A stretch of DNA of 33,069 bases from JBGTNQ01 sp038212375 (GTDB lineage: Bacteria > Patescibacteriota > Minisyncoccia > Phycocordibacterales > Zambryskibacteraceae): positions 1 through 33,069 of the forward strand of contig JBBQUO010000005.1 in NCBI GenBank assembly GCA_038212375.1. Direction: 5' to 3'. The notes under the pieces are model-generated. The model worked only from the letters and a program-made list of their open reading frames with translations, made no database searches and was not told where the DNA came from. The position numbers and the translations under genes were made by a program. The stretch's first letter is position 1, and each line of letters opens with the position of its first letter. This document shows, one piece after another, positions 7,814-14,044 of this stretch.

Positions 7814-7886
7814 GAATGCCTCCTGTGAGAATCTGAAAGGTTCAATCTATCAGAGATACTAGAGAAAAAGGAGGAAAATGCAAGTA

Positions 7887-8315
7887 TTACGCTTGATTGA
7901 GTACATATTCAAAACGAAATGCTTGATTTCTGTTATATACCTTAAAGATCTGGAGGTCATACAGTGTGCTATCAGTCATTTTTACCATAGTATGTAGTAC
8001 GAGTTCAGGTTTTATACCAGAAACAGGGGTTAGTCCAAAATCGCTATCGATAACCTCACCCTTCATCATTCTTTCAAGCTCTTCTGTTGTAGGGCGGCGC
8101 ATCATACTTGTCATACCAAGATCTATAGTTGATTCACCTTCACGTCGTCCCATGTCATATCGTTTTGTAAGAATTTCCGATACTGCCTCTACATTTTCAA
8201 ACTGAGTATCCTCAATAAAAGCCTTTAGATCTTTTATATCAAGATCGGCTGATTCATTTCGCTTTCCATTTCCATCCCCTTCTGGAGGAAGGGTAAATTC
8301 TTCTGGGTTTTGCAT
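7887..8315 (-). CDS. Soluble protein of unknown function
   Basis: The 142-residue protein starts with an acidic, disordered-looking N-terminus (about 25 residues). A helical region follows (DIKDLKAFIEDTQFENVEAVSEILTKRYD), then a segment with Met/Arg-rich MTSMMRRPTTEELERMMKG, and a C-terminal part of beta character (LVLHTMVKMTDSTLYDLQIF...YVLNQA). No membrane helix, cysteine pair or catalytic motif is visible. It is on the same strand as, and 20 bases downstream of, the Nudix gene, so the two may be co-transcribed. I cannot assign a family. Confidence 0.65.
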   Translation of the reverse strand: MQNPEEFTLPPEGDGNGKRNESADLDIKDLKAFIEDTQFENVEAVSEILTKRYDMGRREGESTIDLGMTSMMRRPTTEELERMMKGEVIDSDFGLTPVSGIKPELVLHTMVKMTDSTLYDLQIFKVYNRNQAFRFEYVLNQA

Positions 8316-8335
8316 AGGGGTAAGTATAGCAAATA

Positions 8336-8785
8336 CTACGATAGTGTTTTATTTTTTAAAAAGAATTCCAAAATTGACTTTGCATTTTGACCCATAGTTG
8401 GGAGATTGTTTAATTCAAACCACTTTGCTTCTGCAATTTCTTTGGTATCGATAACAACATGTTCACTCTCGATATCTACGGTAAAAATAGAAAGTGTGTC
8501 TTTCTTGTATTCGTGGGTAAAATACATATCACCTATATAGATTGGATTTTTTAGATTAATCCCAACTTCTTCAAAACATTCACGGATAATTGCTTGTTCA
8601 GTTGTTTCAGAATGTTCTACTCCCCCACCAGGAAATGTCCATGTGTTTGGGTAGTACGTAAGTCGCACCATCAACACTTTCTTATTTTTAAAAATAAGTG
8701 CTTTCACCCCTTTTGTATGTGGTCTCAAAATAAACCAATACATATGTTGAAACTTATTGATCAGGATTGGGATTAGTGAGTTCAT
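8336..8785 (-). CDS. Nudix hydrolase
   Basis: The 149-residue protein carries a complete Nudix box, G-x5-E-x7-REUxEExGU, at residues 54-76 (GGVEHSE through RECFEEVGI). Glu69, Glu72 and Glu73 provide the metal ligands. Upstream of the box is the usual strand pair (GVKALIFKNKKVLMVRL) and the WTFPGGGVE turn. Nudix enzymes cleave nucleoside diphosphates linked to another moiety; the substrate cannot be told from the sequence. The N-terminus contains a hydrophobic segment (MNSLIPILINKFQHMYWFIL) that may be a membrane-associating helix or part of the fold. It heads the minus-strand group 8785-7385. Confidence 0.9.
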   Translation of the reverse strand: MNSLIPILINKFQHMYWFILRPHTKGVKALIFKNKKVLMVRLTYYPNTWTFPGGGVEHSETTEQAIIRECFEEVGINLKNPIYIGDMYFTHEYKKDTLSIFTVDIESEHVVIDTKEIAEAKWFELNNLPTMGQNAKSILEFFLKNKTLS

Positions 8786-8818
8786 GGGTAGAGGATAGCA
8801 TGGTTGATTAGGTTTATC

Positions 8819-8933
8819 GTGCGGCCAGGGAGATCTCTCCTTACAGGAGCTGTACAGGTTTCGTATTTTCTCAAAGCAAGCTTCTCGAAAATATACTCAA
8901 CCCTTTCGATTCTCCCGCGAAACCTACGGTTTC
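8819..8933 (-). repeat. tRNA-trailer structured element, copy A (after tRNA-Gly GCC)
   Basis: Read on the minus strand, the element starts with the hairpin GAAACC-GTA-GGTTTC (P0, 8933-8919). Next is GGGAGAATCGAA (8916-8905), an exact 12-nt complement of the tRNA-Gly T-arm. The P2 stem follows, framed by GGTTGAGTAT and ATACGAAACC. Then comes the hairpin GGAG-TGTAA-type P3 (complement of 8837-8849, stem CTCC/GGAG). It ends with a 15-bp copy of the tRNA 3' end (8833-8819, identical to 9000-8986). Three similar copies follow the other tRNAs here. Length is about 115 bp. It contains no credible gene. Whether it acts as RNA or as a mobile DNA hairpin is not known. Confidence 0.75.
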
Positions 8934-8940
8934 TTGGCGC

Positions 8941-8986
8941 CACAATACAAAAAACCGACCATCAAAGGTCGGTTTTTTGTATTGTG
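8941..8986 (-). terminator. 20-bp perfect hairpin abutting tRNA-Gly(GCC)
   Basis: A perfect 20-bp inverted repeat (8941-8960 with 8967-8986, loop of 6) begins at the base after the tRNA discriminator. The inner part, ACCGACC/GGTCGGT followed by six T in the tRNA's direction, is a good intrinsic terminator. Transcription of tRNA-Gly may therefore often stop before element copy A. Confidence 0.7.
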
Positions 8987-9057
8987 TGCGGCCAGGGAGA
9001 ATCGAACTCCCATCCCGTCCTTGGCAAGGACGTGTTCTACCACTAAACCATGGCCGC
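8987..9057 (-). tRNA. tRNA-Gly (GCC)
   Basis: The complement folds as a cloverleaf. The acceptor is GCGGCCA/TGGCCGC and the D-arm holds TTTAGTGGTAGAA. The anticodon stem-loop CCTTGCCAAGG gives GCC, and the T-arm is GGGAGTTCGATTCTCCC. The discriminator is A. CCA is not encoded (the following bases read CAC), so the CCA-adding enzyme must complete it. Confidence 0.95.
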
Positions 9058-9109
9058 AATTCCCTCAATGAAAACGGTGGGAAGTGTCAAAAAGTCTAAC
9101 AAAAAAGCC

Positions 9110-9418
9110 CTAGTATGACAAATCGACCTGTTTCTTGGTTATGGCCAGCACTGCATCAAAGTTATCATGGGGAAGCACGACTACCCACCGCTCGAACCCG
9201 CACTTCAGACACTTGTGCTTGATGCGCAATTCCCCATTCTTTGTTTCAGTCTCAATTGGTTCCATCATACCTGCGCACGGAGCCTCTCTATCTCCCGGGT
9301 CTACATCCACATGTTTACTCCACAAACATTTTTCGCAGTGATTGGTAAATCCATTACCAATATTTTCGTGACTGCACTTTTCGCATACAAAATTTTCTAC
9401 TTTCTTGTGAAATGTCAT
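9110..9418 (-). CDS. RNHCP-domain zinc-ribbon protein
   Basis: The 102-residue protein matches the RNHCP domain family: FVCEKC (Cys12, Cys15), TNHCEKCLWS (Cys28, Cys31; the family's R-N-H-C-P appears here as T-N-H-C-E), HVDVDPGDREAPCAGMMEP at about 36-54, and IKHKCLKCGF (Cys70, Cys73). The paired cysteines suggest zinc ribbons. The biochemical role of the family is not established; a nucleic-acid-related role is plausible from the zinc ribbons alone. Its ATG overlaps the stop of the MutY gene (ATGA arrangement), so it is translationally coupled as the last gene of the four-gene minus-strand operon 12099-9110. Confidence 0.85.
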   Translation of the reverse strand: MTFHKKVENFVCEKCSHENIGNGFTNHCEKCLWSKHVDVDPGDREAPCAGMMEPIETETKNGELRIKHKCLKCGFERWVVVLPHDNFDAVLAITKKQVDLSY

Positions 9419-10236
9419 ACAAGTGTAATGCTAGTACCCTTTTGTATCACGAATCCCTCTTTGATCAAACCTTTGAGCGCTGTATCAAATCTTTTTGCAT
9501 CAAATTTGAGCTTTTTTCTTAGTGTTACTAACGACTGTCCACCAACTACCGTTAACTCTTTTATAATTCCCCCTCTCACTTCCCTATTTGAACCTTCAAA
9601 CTTAGATTGTTTTGCGTAATGCTTACTTCTTTGATTGGGGTTTTTCACTTTCCCTTTCAGATGTACACCATAGTCCATGAGAGCATAGTACCATTCTTGT
9701 GGGTTCACTTCATCGACCGTAGCTTCGACGATCGGAAGTATCTCCGCATCAGCAACACTCTCTTTGTCCTTAAAAAAATGATGAATGTAGACTCTTCGAA
9801 TATTGGTTTCGATGAAAGCAACGGGGAGATTGAATGCAAATGCAGAAAGTGATCCCGCTGTTCCCTTCCCAATACCAGGAAGTGTTAGGAGTATTTCATA
9901 ATCACTCGGAACCTTACCCTTATGATTTTTTACTACTTCCTTTGCGAATTCATGGAGAAATCGTGCACGCCTGTTGTAACCGAGTCCTTGCCACACCTTG
10001 AGCACATCAGAAAGTGAAGCTTTTGCGAGAGATCCGAGTGTAGGAAACTTTTTCAAAAACTCTGCGTACTTGAGAGTGACTCTCGCGACCTGAGTCTGCT
10101 GGAGCATGATTTCAGAGACGAGCACTTTATACGGATCCTCCTCCCCTCTCCATGGCATTTTCCTCCCATGCTTTTCATAGTAATTCCAAATAGTGTCCTG
10201 AAACTGTGTTTTTTCTGCTTTTCTCAGTTCTTTCAT
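9415..10236 (-). CDS. mutY: A/G-specific adenine glycosylase (MutY-like), no Fe-S cluster
   Basis: The 273-residue protein has the MutY core: MPWR (27-30) and SEIMLQQTQV (41-50, with the conserved catalytic Glu42). The helix-hairpin-helix LPGIGKGTAGSL is at 119-130, and the segment FIETNIRRVY at 141-150 places Glu143 where MutY has its catalytic Asp. MutY removes adenine opposite 8-oxoguanine. Two features depart from the textbook enzyme. There is no cysteine anywhere, so the C-terminal 4Fe-4S loop is absent. The Nudix-like 8-oxoG recognition domain is replaced by about 60 residues that look like a winged helix (IIKELTVVGGQSLVTLRKKL...). It overlaps both neighbours by 4 bases. Confidence 0.9.
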   Translation of the reverse strand: MKELRKAEKTQFQDTIWNYYEKHGRKMPWRGEEDPYKVLVSEIMLQQTQVARVTLKYAEFLKKFPTLGSLAKASLSDVLKVWQGLGYNRRARFLHEFAKEVVKNHKGKVPSDYEILLTLPGIGKGTAGSLSAFAFNLPVAFIETNIRRVYIHHFFKDKESVADAEILPIVEATVDEVNPQEWYYALMDYGVHLKGKVKNPNQRSKHYAKQSKFEGSNREVRGGIIKELTVVGGQSLVTLRKKLKFDAKRFDTALKGLIKEGFVIQKGTSITLV

Positions 10237-11354
10237 TCTTCAGATTGTAACCGTGCACGGATACTTTTCGCAAGGCTTCCATCGAGCATTCTTTTTGATA
10301 GCATCCCAATACCGATGAACACAGCGAGGTACAGATGCGTTGGAAGCCATGGCCATCCGCTCGGTAAATACTTGTACAAAAAGTCATAACGATACATGAG
10401 AGGCCAATGCCAGAGATACACCTCGTACGAATAGATCCCGAAAAGCGCAAGAACTCGAAATTCTACTTTTTTTATAACACACAGCAACACAAGAGAAATT
10501 GTACCGAGGATACTCATCCATTGTTCGAGATCAGCGCTACTTCCTACTTCAGAATGCACGTTTGAATAAAGAAATACTGCAGAGAGCAAGCTAAAAACGA
10601 GACAATACAGTACAAGATTCCACCCACGCAGCTTCACCTTAAGAAAGGCTGGCATTGTATATTTTGATGCAAGCCAAGCCATCAAAACCCCAAGAGGAAA
10701 AGCAATGATATGAACCTTATACAAATGGATCACATAATCGAATACCTGTGGTTCAAAAAAAATAAAAAAATATCCTGCAAGATAGAGCAGTAGTGCGGAG
10801 AACCATGGCCACCTTTTTGAAAACACAACTGGAAACAAGAGATAGTACCCTAGAGTGAGTGTCATATACCAAAGTGGTGAATTAAAATCTTGATACAGAT
10901 CAGCGCGGGTGAATATTCCAAAGACCGCATACTTGAAGAACTCTGTTGTGCGATGAATGTGGAGAACAAAGAAATCGAGTGCGGTAAACGTTCCAAGCAT
11001 AAGCCAAAAAGGAGTAAAGAGTTTGATCAGTCGCTTCTTATAAAACTCACGGATACTCATATCTCTCTGTAATTGACTTGCAGTAAGTCCGAACCCAGAA
11101 AAAAAGAGGAATATATTGACCCCGATTCCTGCCATATTAGAAAGTGGTTGTAAGAAATGAGTATCACTTACAAGATAGTATCCAATATGCGAAAAAACGA
11201 TCAAAAGAATGGCGAGACCTTTTAGTTCATTGGTGACGGAAGTTGGAAGCCAGCCTGAAGCTTGTCTTCGTCTAATCGAAAAGAGGAGTGCGAGCAAGAA
11301 CACTATGAATATAATCCATGTTGCCTGCTGTGCATTAGTGATTGATACGATCAT
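10233..11354 (-). CDS. Acyltransferase family 3 membrane protein
   Basis: The 373-residue protein has about ten hydrophobic helices and the acyltransferase-3 signature in the first third (ELKGLAILLIVFSHIGYY at about 43-60, with the family's conserved His in FSH). FFSGFGLT and FYKKRLIKLFTPFW follow. Relatives transfer O-acetyl or other acyl groups to cell-surface glycans, lipids or peptidoglycan from the cytoplasmic to the outer face. The SGNH hydrolase gene directly upstream overlaps it by 20 bases. AT3 and SGNH domains are often fused in one protein, so here they probably act as a two-protein version of the same system. It also overlaps mutY by 4 bases. Confidence 0.9.
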   Translation of the reverse strand: MIVSITNAQQATWIIFIVFLLALLFSIRRRQASGWLPTSVTNELKGLAILLIVFSHIGYYLVSDTHFLQPLSNMAGIGVNIFLFFSGFGLTASQLQRDMSIREFYKKRLIKLFTPFWLMLGTFTALDFFVLHIHRTTEFFKYAVFGIFTRADLYQDFNSPLWYMTLTLGYYLLFPVVFSKRWPWFSALLLYLAGYFFIFFEPQVFDYVIHLYKVHIIAFPLGVLMAWLASKYTMPAFLKVKLRGWNLVLYCLVFSLLSAVFLYSNVHSEVGSSADLEQWMSILGTISLVLLCVIKKVEFRVLALFGIYSYEVYLWHWPLMYRYDFLYKYLPSGWPWLPTHLYLAVFIGIGMLSKRMLDGSLAKSIRARLQSEE

Positions 11355-12099
11355 ATAGAGAATCTGCCCAAATTTTATACCCCAGTGAAGAAGGGTGGAA
11401 GAGGTCGGCAGAATACTGGCTGCCAGACTTCAAAAAGAGAGCGTGGGTATCAGCATACAGATCGATATACGTTACTGCAAACTCCCTTGCCAGCTTCTGA
11501 ATGATAACATTTTGCTCCTTCGTCTTGGTATCAAAATAGTATTGATATGGTGGAAGCATGAGGGTATTTGCTCCGATAAATGGAGTACTCACGATATAAA
11601 TCTTTGCTTTTGTTTCTGTGGTAAGCCTCGTAAGGATGAGTCTATAATTGTTTTCAAAATCTTCCGCAGAAACTTTTCCATGAATATCATTGACGCCAAT
11701 AAGCACGACGGCTACTTGCGGCTTAGCATTGATTGCCGGAGAAAGAAGGTTACGGATAAGATCTGCCGTTCGAAAACCTGGTGCAGCGAAGTTTTGCAGG
11801 TGGACTTTTTTATACTTCCCAGTCATGTTCTGAGCCAAAAGATATGGGAGCGAGTGGGCTGAATCGCTCGCACCAGATCCAGTCATAAGACTATCCCCTA
11901 TCGTTACAAGTTTAAGTTCGGTAGTCTCACTTAGATTACCAAAAGTTGCCTGACCTGCAAAAGTATTAACTGGAACTATTCCTGAGTTCCCTATTTTATA
12001 ATAGATGTATGCATACGAACGATTGAGGTATATCCCAGCAAGGACGAGGGAAATAATTGTGTAAATCAAAATTTTCTTGTGAGAGTTTTTCAAAGCCAT
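11335..12099 (-). CDS. Membrane-anchored SGNH/GDSL hydrolase
   Basis: From the ATG at 12099 the product has a basic N-terminus (MALKNSHKK) and one membrane helix (ILIYTIISLVLAGIYL). The rest is an extracytoplasmic SGNH hydrolase domain. The catalytic blocks are visible: block I TIGDSLMTGSG (Ser), block II with the Gly in FAAPGFRT, block III GVNDIHG (Asn) and block V DLFHPSSLGY (Asp and His). Such enzymes act as esterases or as acyltransferase partners on surface glycans. A TTG six codons upstream (12117) could extend it slightly, but the ATG gives a standard signal anchor. It heads the overlapping operon SGNH, AT3, mutY, RNHCP. Confidence 0.88.
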   Translation of the reverse strand: MALKNSHKKILIYTIISLVLAGIYLNRSYAYIYYKIGNSGIVPVNTFAGQATFGNLSETTELKLVTIGDSLMTGSGASDSAHSLPYLLAQNMTGKYKKVHLQNFAAPGFRTADLIRNLLSPAINAKPQVAVVLIGVNDIHGKVSAEDFENNYRLILTRLTTETKAKIYIVSTPFIGANTLMLPPYQYYFDTKTKEQNVIIQKLAREFAVTYIDLYADTHALFLKSGSQYSADLFHPSSLGYKIWADSLYDRINH

Positions 12100-12147
12100 A
12101 CGTATAGTATGTAACAAAAATAATAAGGATGCACAAAAAGGTGGTAA

Positions 12148-12680
12148 CTAGTGAGGTAGATTAGATTTATTTTCTGTAAAAAATTTCCCTGCTTTGTAGT
12201 CTGCAACAAGTTCTGCAGCGGTTTCACTGTCAGTGACTGGTAAAAGTCTGTACCGCCCAATCTTCTGCACCTTCAAGATTATCGTGAACTAAAAAATAGA
12301 GTAATTTAGTTATCTTGTTTGGATGATCTTCTTGTTGAAGTTCAAGAGCTTTGATCGAATACTCTTGAGCTTTTTGTTTATCGTTATAACGCCAAATAGC
12401 ACAACTAATTGCATGATGGTACCAAAACCACAAAATTTCTTGCCTCCATTCTCTCCTCATCGGTAAGTACTGCGGGGTCTACAGTCTCTAAAATATCCTT
12501 AACCTTGTTTACAACTAAGCTTGGATTCTCGTAGTCCCAAGTATGTGCCTTATAGTGCAACTGATCTTGTTCTGTATATTTTTTATTCAATTCCAAAGGA
12601 GAAGATGCATCGAGAAGCATATAAGCTTCACGTAGAGGGCTTTTTTCAACTTCAAAGTCATCTTCTGGTAATGTTTCCAT
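12148..12680 (-). pseudogene. Protein-coding gene disrupted by two frameshifts
   Basis: Three successive minus-strand frames each encode protein-like sequence. First METLPEDDFEVEKSPLREAY... to about LTDEER (12680 to about 12450). Then, after one extra base, REWRQEILWFWYHHAISCAIW...HDNLEGAE (to about 12262). Then, after another extra base, IGRYRLLPVTDSETAAELV...SNLPH ending with TAG at 12150-12148. Removing one base at each junction gives a single 176-residue protein. The middle resembles a TPR-like helical repeat (HAISCAIWRYNDKQKAQEYSIKALELQ type). No family is recognised. The region upstream of 12680 is occupied by tRNA-trailer repeats, so the frame that continues to 12899 is not a credible N-terminus. 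Sequencing indels are the main alternative. Confidence 0.65.
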
Positions 12681-12692
12681 TGAGAATAAATA

Positions 12693-12772
12693 GGAATCTT
12701 TCCCTACGGGAACTGTACACTCCAGGGAATCTTCCCTTACAGGGACTGTATACCCTTCGTATCGTACTCGCT
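12693..12772 (-). repeat. Truncated tandem copies B2 and B3 of the tRNA-trailer element
   Basis: Minus-strand fragment B2 (12772-12725) keeps the 3' half of the element: CGAGTACGATACGAAGGGT, TACAG, then the hairpin TCCC-TGTAA-GGGA and AGATTCCC. B3 (12720-12693) keeps only GTGTACAG, the hairpin TTCCC-GTA-GGGAA and AGATTCC. They lie head to tail after the complete copy B1. Each lacks the P0, P1 and 5' P2 parts. Confidence 0.65.
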
Positions 12773-12778
12773 GAAATT

Positions 12779-12881
12779 GGAATCTCGCCTTACAGGCGCA
12801 GTACAGGTTTCGTATTTTCTCAAAGCAGAGCTTCTCGAAAATATACTCAACCTTTTCGATTCCCTCTCTAAAGCTTCGCTT
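12779..12881 (-). repeat. tRNA-trailer structured element, copy B1 (after tRNA-Pro)
   Basis: On the minus strand: the hairpin AAGC-GAA-GCTT (P0, 12881-12871). GGGAATCGAA (12864-12855) is complementary to the tRNA-Pro T-arm (TTCGATTCCC). P2 has outer stem AGGTT/AACCT (12853-12849 and 12809-12805) with GA on both sides. The P3 hairpin is CGCC-TGTAA-GGCG (12798-12786), and the end is GATTCC (12784-12779). Relative to copy A, the P0 and P3 stems differ in sequence but stay paired, while loops and P2 flanks are conserved. It begins about 38 bases after the tRNA-Pro 3' end. Confidence 0.72.
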
Positions 12882-12919
12882 ACGAGCGCTCGCACTCATT
12901 TCACTATGTTCAATTCGTG

Positions 12920-12990
12920 TCGGGGCGCCGGGAATCGAACCCGGCCCTTATGTTCCCAAAACATATATACTACCGATATACTACGCCCCG
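12920..12990 (-). tRNA. tRNA-Pro (UGG)
   Basis: The complement folds with the acceptor CGGGGCG/CGCCCCG and the D-arm AGTATATCGGTAGTAT. The anticodon stem-loop TATGT-TTTGGGA-ACATA gives UGG, and the T-arm is GCCGGGTTCGATTCCCGGC. The discriminator is A and CCA is not encoded. Confidence 0.95.
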
Positions 12991-13045
12991 TCGACAGATT
13001 TGAATACTACCACACACCAAAAAAAACTTCTATTCTCGACTCTAT

Positions 13046-13438
13046 TTAAAGGACAATGTTGTCTATTAGAATAACTTTGGCCTTTTTGTGGTCAGCGCTA
13101 ATGCGAACAATTACGGCATCGATAAAAATCTTATCATTATCGATTCTATGTTCTGCACAATAAGTATGGATCGCCTTTTGCATTCTTTGCATTTTAGCAG
13201 GGTGGATATTCTCTTCAGGCCTGATTGTTTCATGAAAAACGCCAATCTCCCCAGTTTCATGAATAACAGCCGATTTTACTTCAATAAAATGATGCTCATT
13301 TCCCTTCTGAACAATCAAATCAATTTCACCCCATGGTCGTAGATAATTCCTTTCTTTGAAGGCAAATCCGCGTTTCATAAGAAACTTTAATGCGATAGAC
13401 TCTCCGAAGTCTCCCACCTTCCTTCTTTCCGTCTTCAT
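13046..13438 (-). CDS. yraN: YraN/UPF0102-family endonuclease-like protein
   Basis: The 130-residue protein matches the UPF0102/YraN family in length and motifs: GDFGESIALKFLMKRGF (9-25), ERNYLRPWGEIDLIVQ (29-44) and HFIEVKSA (50-57). The GE-x-D and E-V-K residues form a PD-(D/E)xK nuclease-like active site, as in Holliday junction resolvase relatives. The cellular role of the family is not settled. It ends 56 bases upstream of tRNA-Pro on the same strand. Its start lies beside the parS-like intergenic region, which probably carries its promoter. Confidence 0.88.
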   Translation of the reverse strand: MKTERRKVGDFGESIALKFLMKRGFAFKERNYLRPWGEIDLIVQKGNEHHFIEVKSAVIHETGEIGVFHETIRPEENIHPAKMQRMQKAIHTYCAEHRIDNDKIFIDAVIVRISADHKKAKVILIDNIVL

Positions 13439-13850
13439 ATCAAAAGTATATTCTCATTAGCTAAATCAGCCAATACCTCATATATATCTGATAAATTTTA
13501 AATATATATGTTACTTATGAAACAGATTTACTTAGTTTCACGTGAAACTAAGTAAAAGCCAATTAATCGTAAAATATGGCTAATATACTTACTATTATGG
13601 CATATCAGGATACTATAAAGACAGATAAATTGCTGTCTTTAATACACCTTTCCCCATACTTATCCCCAGTTTTCAATCTTTTGGCTCTAAAATTTTCATA
13701 ATAGCTTTATAACTAGAGCTATTCTCAAGGCCTCAAATATTCATTTGTACATGATAAAAGGACCCTTAAGGGACGGGGAAGTGACAGATCTTCCTTTCTT
13801 TAAGTCTCAAATTGCTTAGATTGGCTTGTTCTGGTACTATTTTCTGACTT
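13439..13850. other. AT-rich intergenic region with a parS-like palindrome
   Basis: These 412 bases hold no credible gene. They contain the 30-bp palindrome described separately, a 9-bp inverted repeat (TAAAGACAG 13616-13624 with CTGTCTTTA 13633-13641), and an imperfect DnaA-box-like TTATCCCCA near 13660. The promoter for tRNA-Gly(UCC) lies at the right edge (TACTAT near 13834). The AT-rich stretch around 13470-13515 has repeated TATATAT. The region separates divergent transcription units and may be a chromosome-segregation or replication-associated site. Confidence 0.5.
13527..13556. promoter_or_regulatory. parS-like centromere site within a 30-bp perfect palindrome
   Basis: The central 14 bases GTTTCACGTGAAAC (13535-13548) are identical to the core of the widely conserved chromosomal parS site (TGTTTCACGTGAAACA), to which ParB binds. 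Only the outermost pair differs (A...T instead of T...A). The palindrome extends perfectly over 30 bases. ParA and ParB are not encoded in the window, so function is inferred from the site alone. Confidence 0.65.
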
Positions 13851-13924
13851 GCGGGATTAGTTTAGTGGTAAAACGACAGTTTTCCAAACTGTAGTCGGGA
13901 GTTCGATTCTCCCATCCCGCACCA
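13851..13924 (+). tRNA. tRNA-Gly (UCC)
   Basis: The cloverleaf has the acceptor GCGGGAT/ATCCCGC and D-arm TAGTTTAGTGGTAAAA. The anticodon stem-loop ACAGT-TTTCCAA-ACTGT gives UCC, and the T-arm is GGGAGTTCGATTCTCCC. The bases after the acceptor are ACCA, so discriminator A and CCA are encoded, unlike the two minus-strand tRNAs. Confidence 0.95.
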
Positions 13925-14043
13925 AAACCTTCGGTTTTATGGGAGAATCGAAGACCTTGAGTGTATCGTTCGGAATCCGTTACTACGGATGAGTACGATA
14001 CGAAAGGTGTACAGAATCTGTAAGATTCGATCCCATCCCGCAC
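13924..14043 (+). repeat. tRNA-trailer structured element, copy C1 (after tRNA-Gly UCC)
   Basis: The order is: hairpin AAAACC-TTC-GGTTTT (P0, 13924-13938). ATGGGAGAATCGAA (13939-13952) is an exact complement of the tRNA T-arm end (13902-13915). P2 has the outer stem ACCTT/AAGGT (13954-13958 and 14004-14008), GA on both sides, and an inner hairpin ATCCGT/ACGGAT. P3 is GAATC-TGTAA-GATTC (14014-14028). It ends with CCCATCCCGCAC (14032-14043), a 12-bp direct repeat of the tRNA 3' end (13911-13922). The outer P2 pair ACCTT/AAGGT replaces the AGGTT/AACCT of copies A, B and D, a compensatory change. Confidence 0.75.
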
Positions 14044-14044
14044 A

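Noticed and set aside
8804..9046. + strand open frame across element A and tRNA-Gly
   Set aside because: It runs antisense through the tRNA and the repeat element and has no coding character.
12680..12899. N-terminal extension of the frameshifted gene toward tRNA-Pro
   Set aside because: The codons translate the tRNA-trailer repeats; an ATG at 12680 is the more sensible start.
13439..13850. Replication origin (oriC)
   Set aside because: AT-rich sequence and a parS-like site are present, but there is no cluster of consensus DnaA boxes and no dnaA or dnaN nearby; only the parS-like site is claimed.
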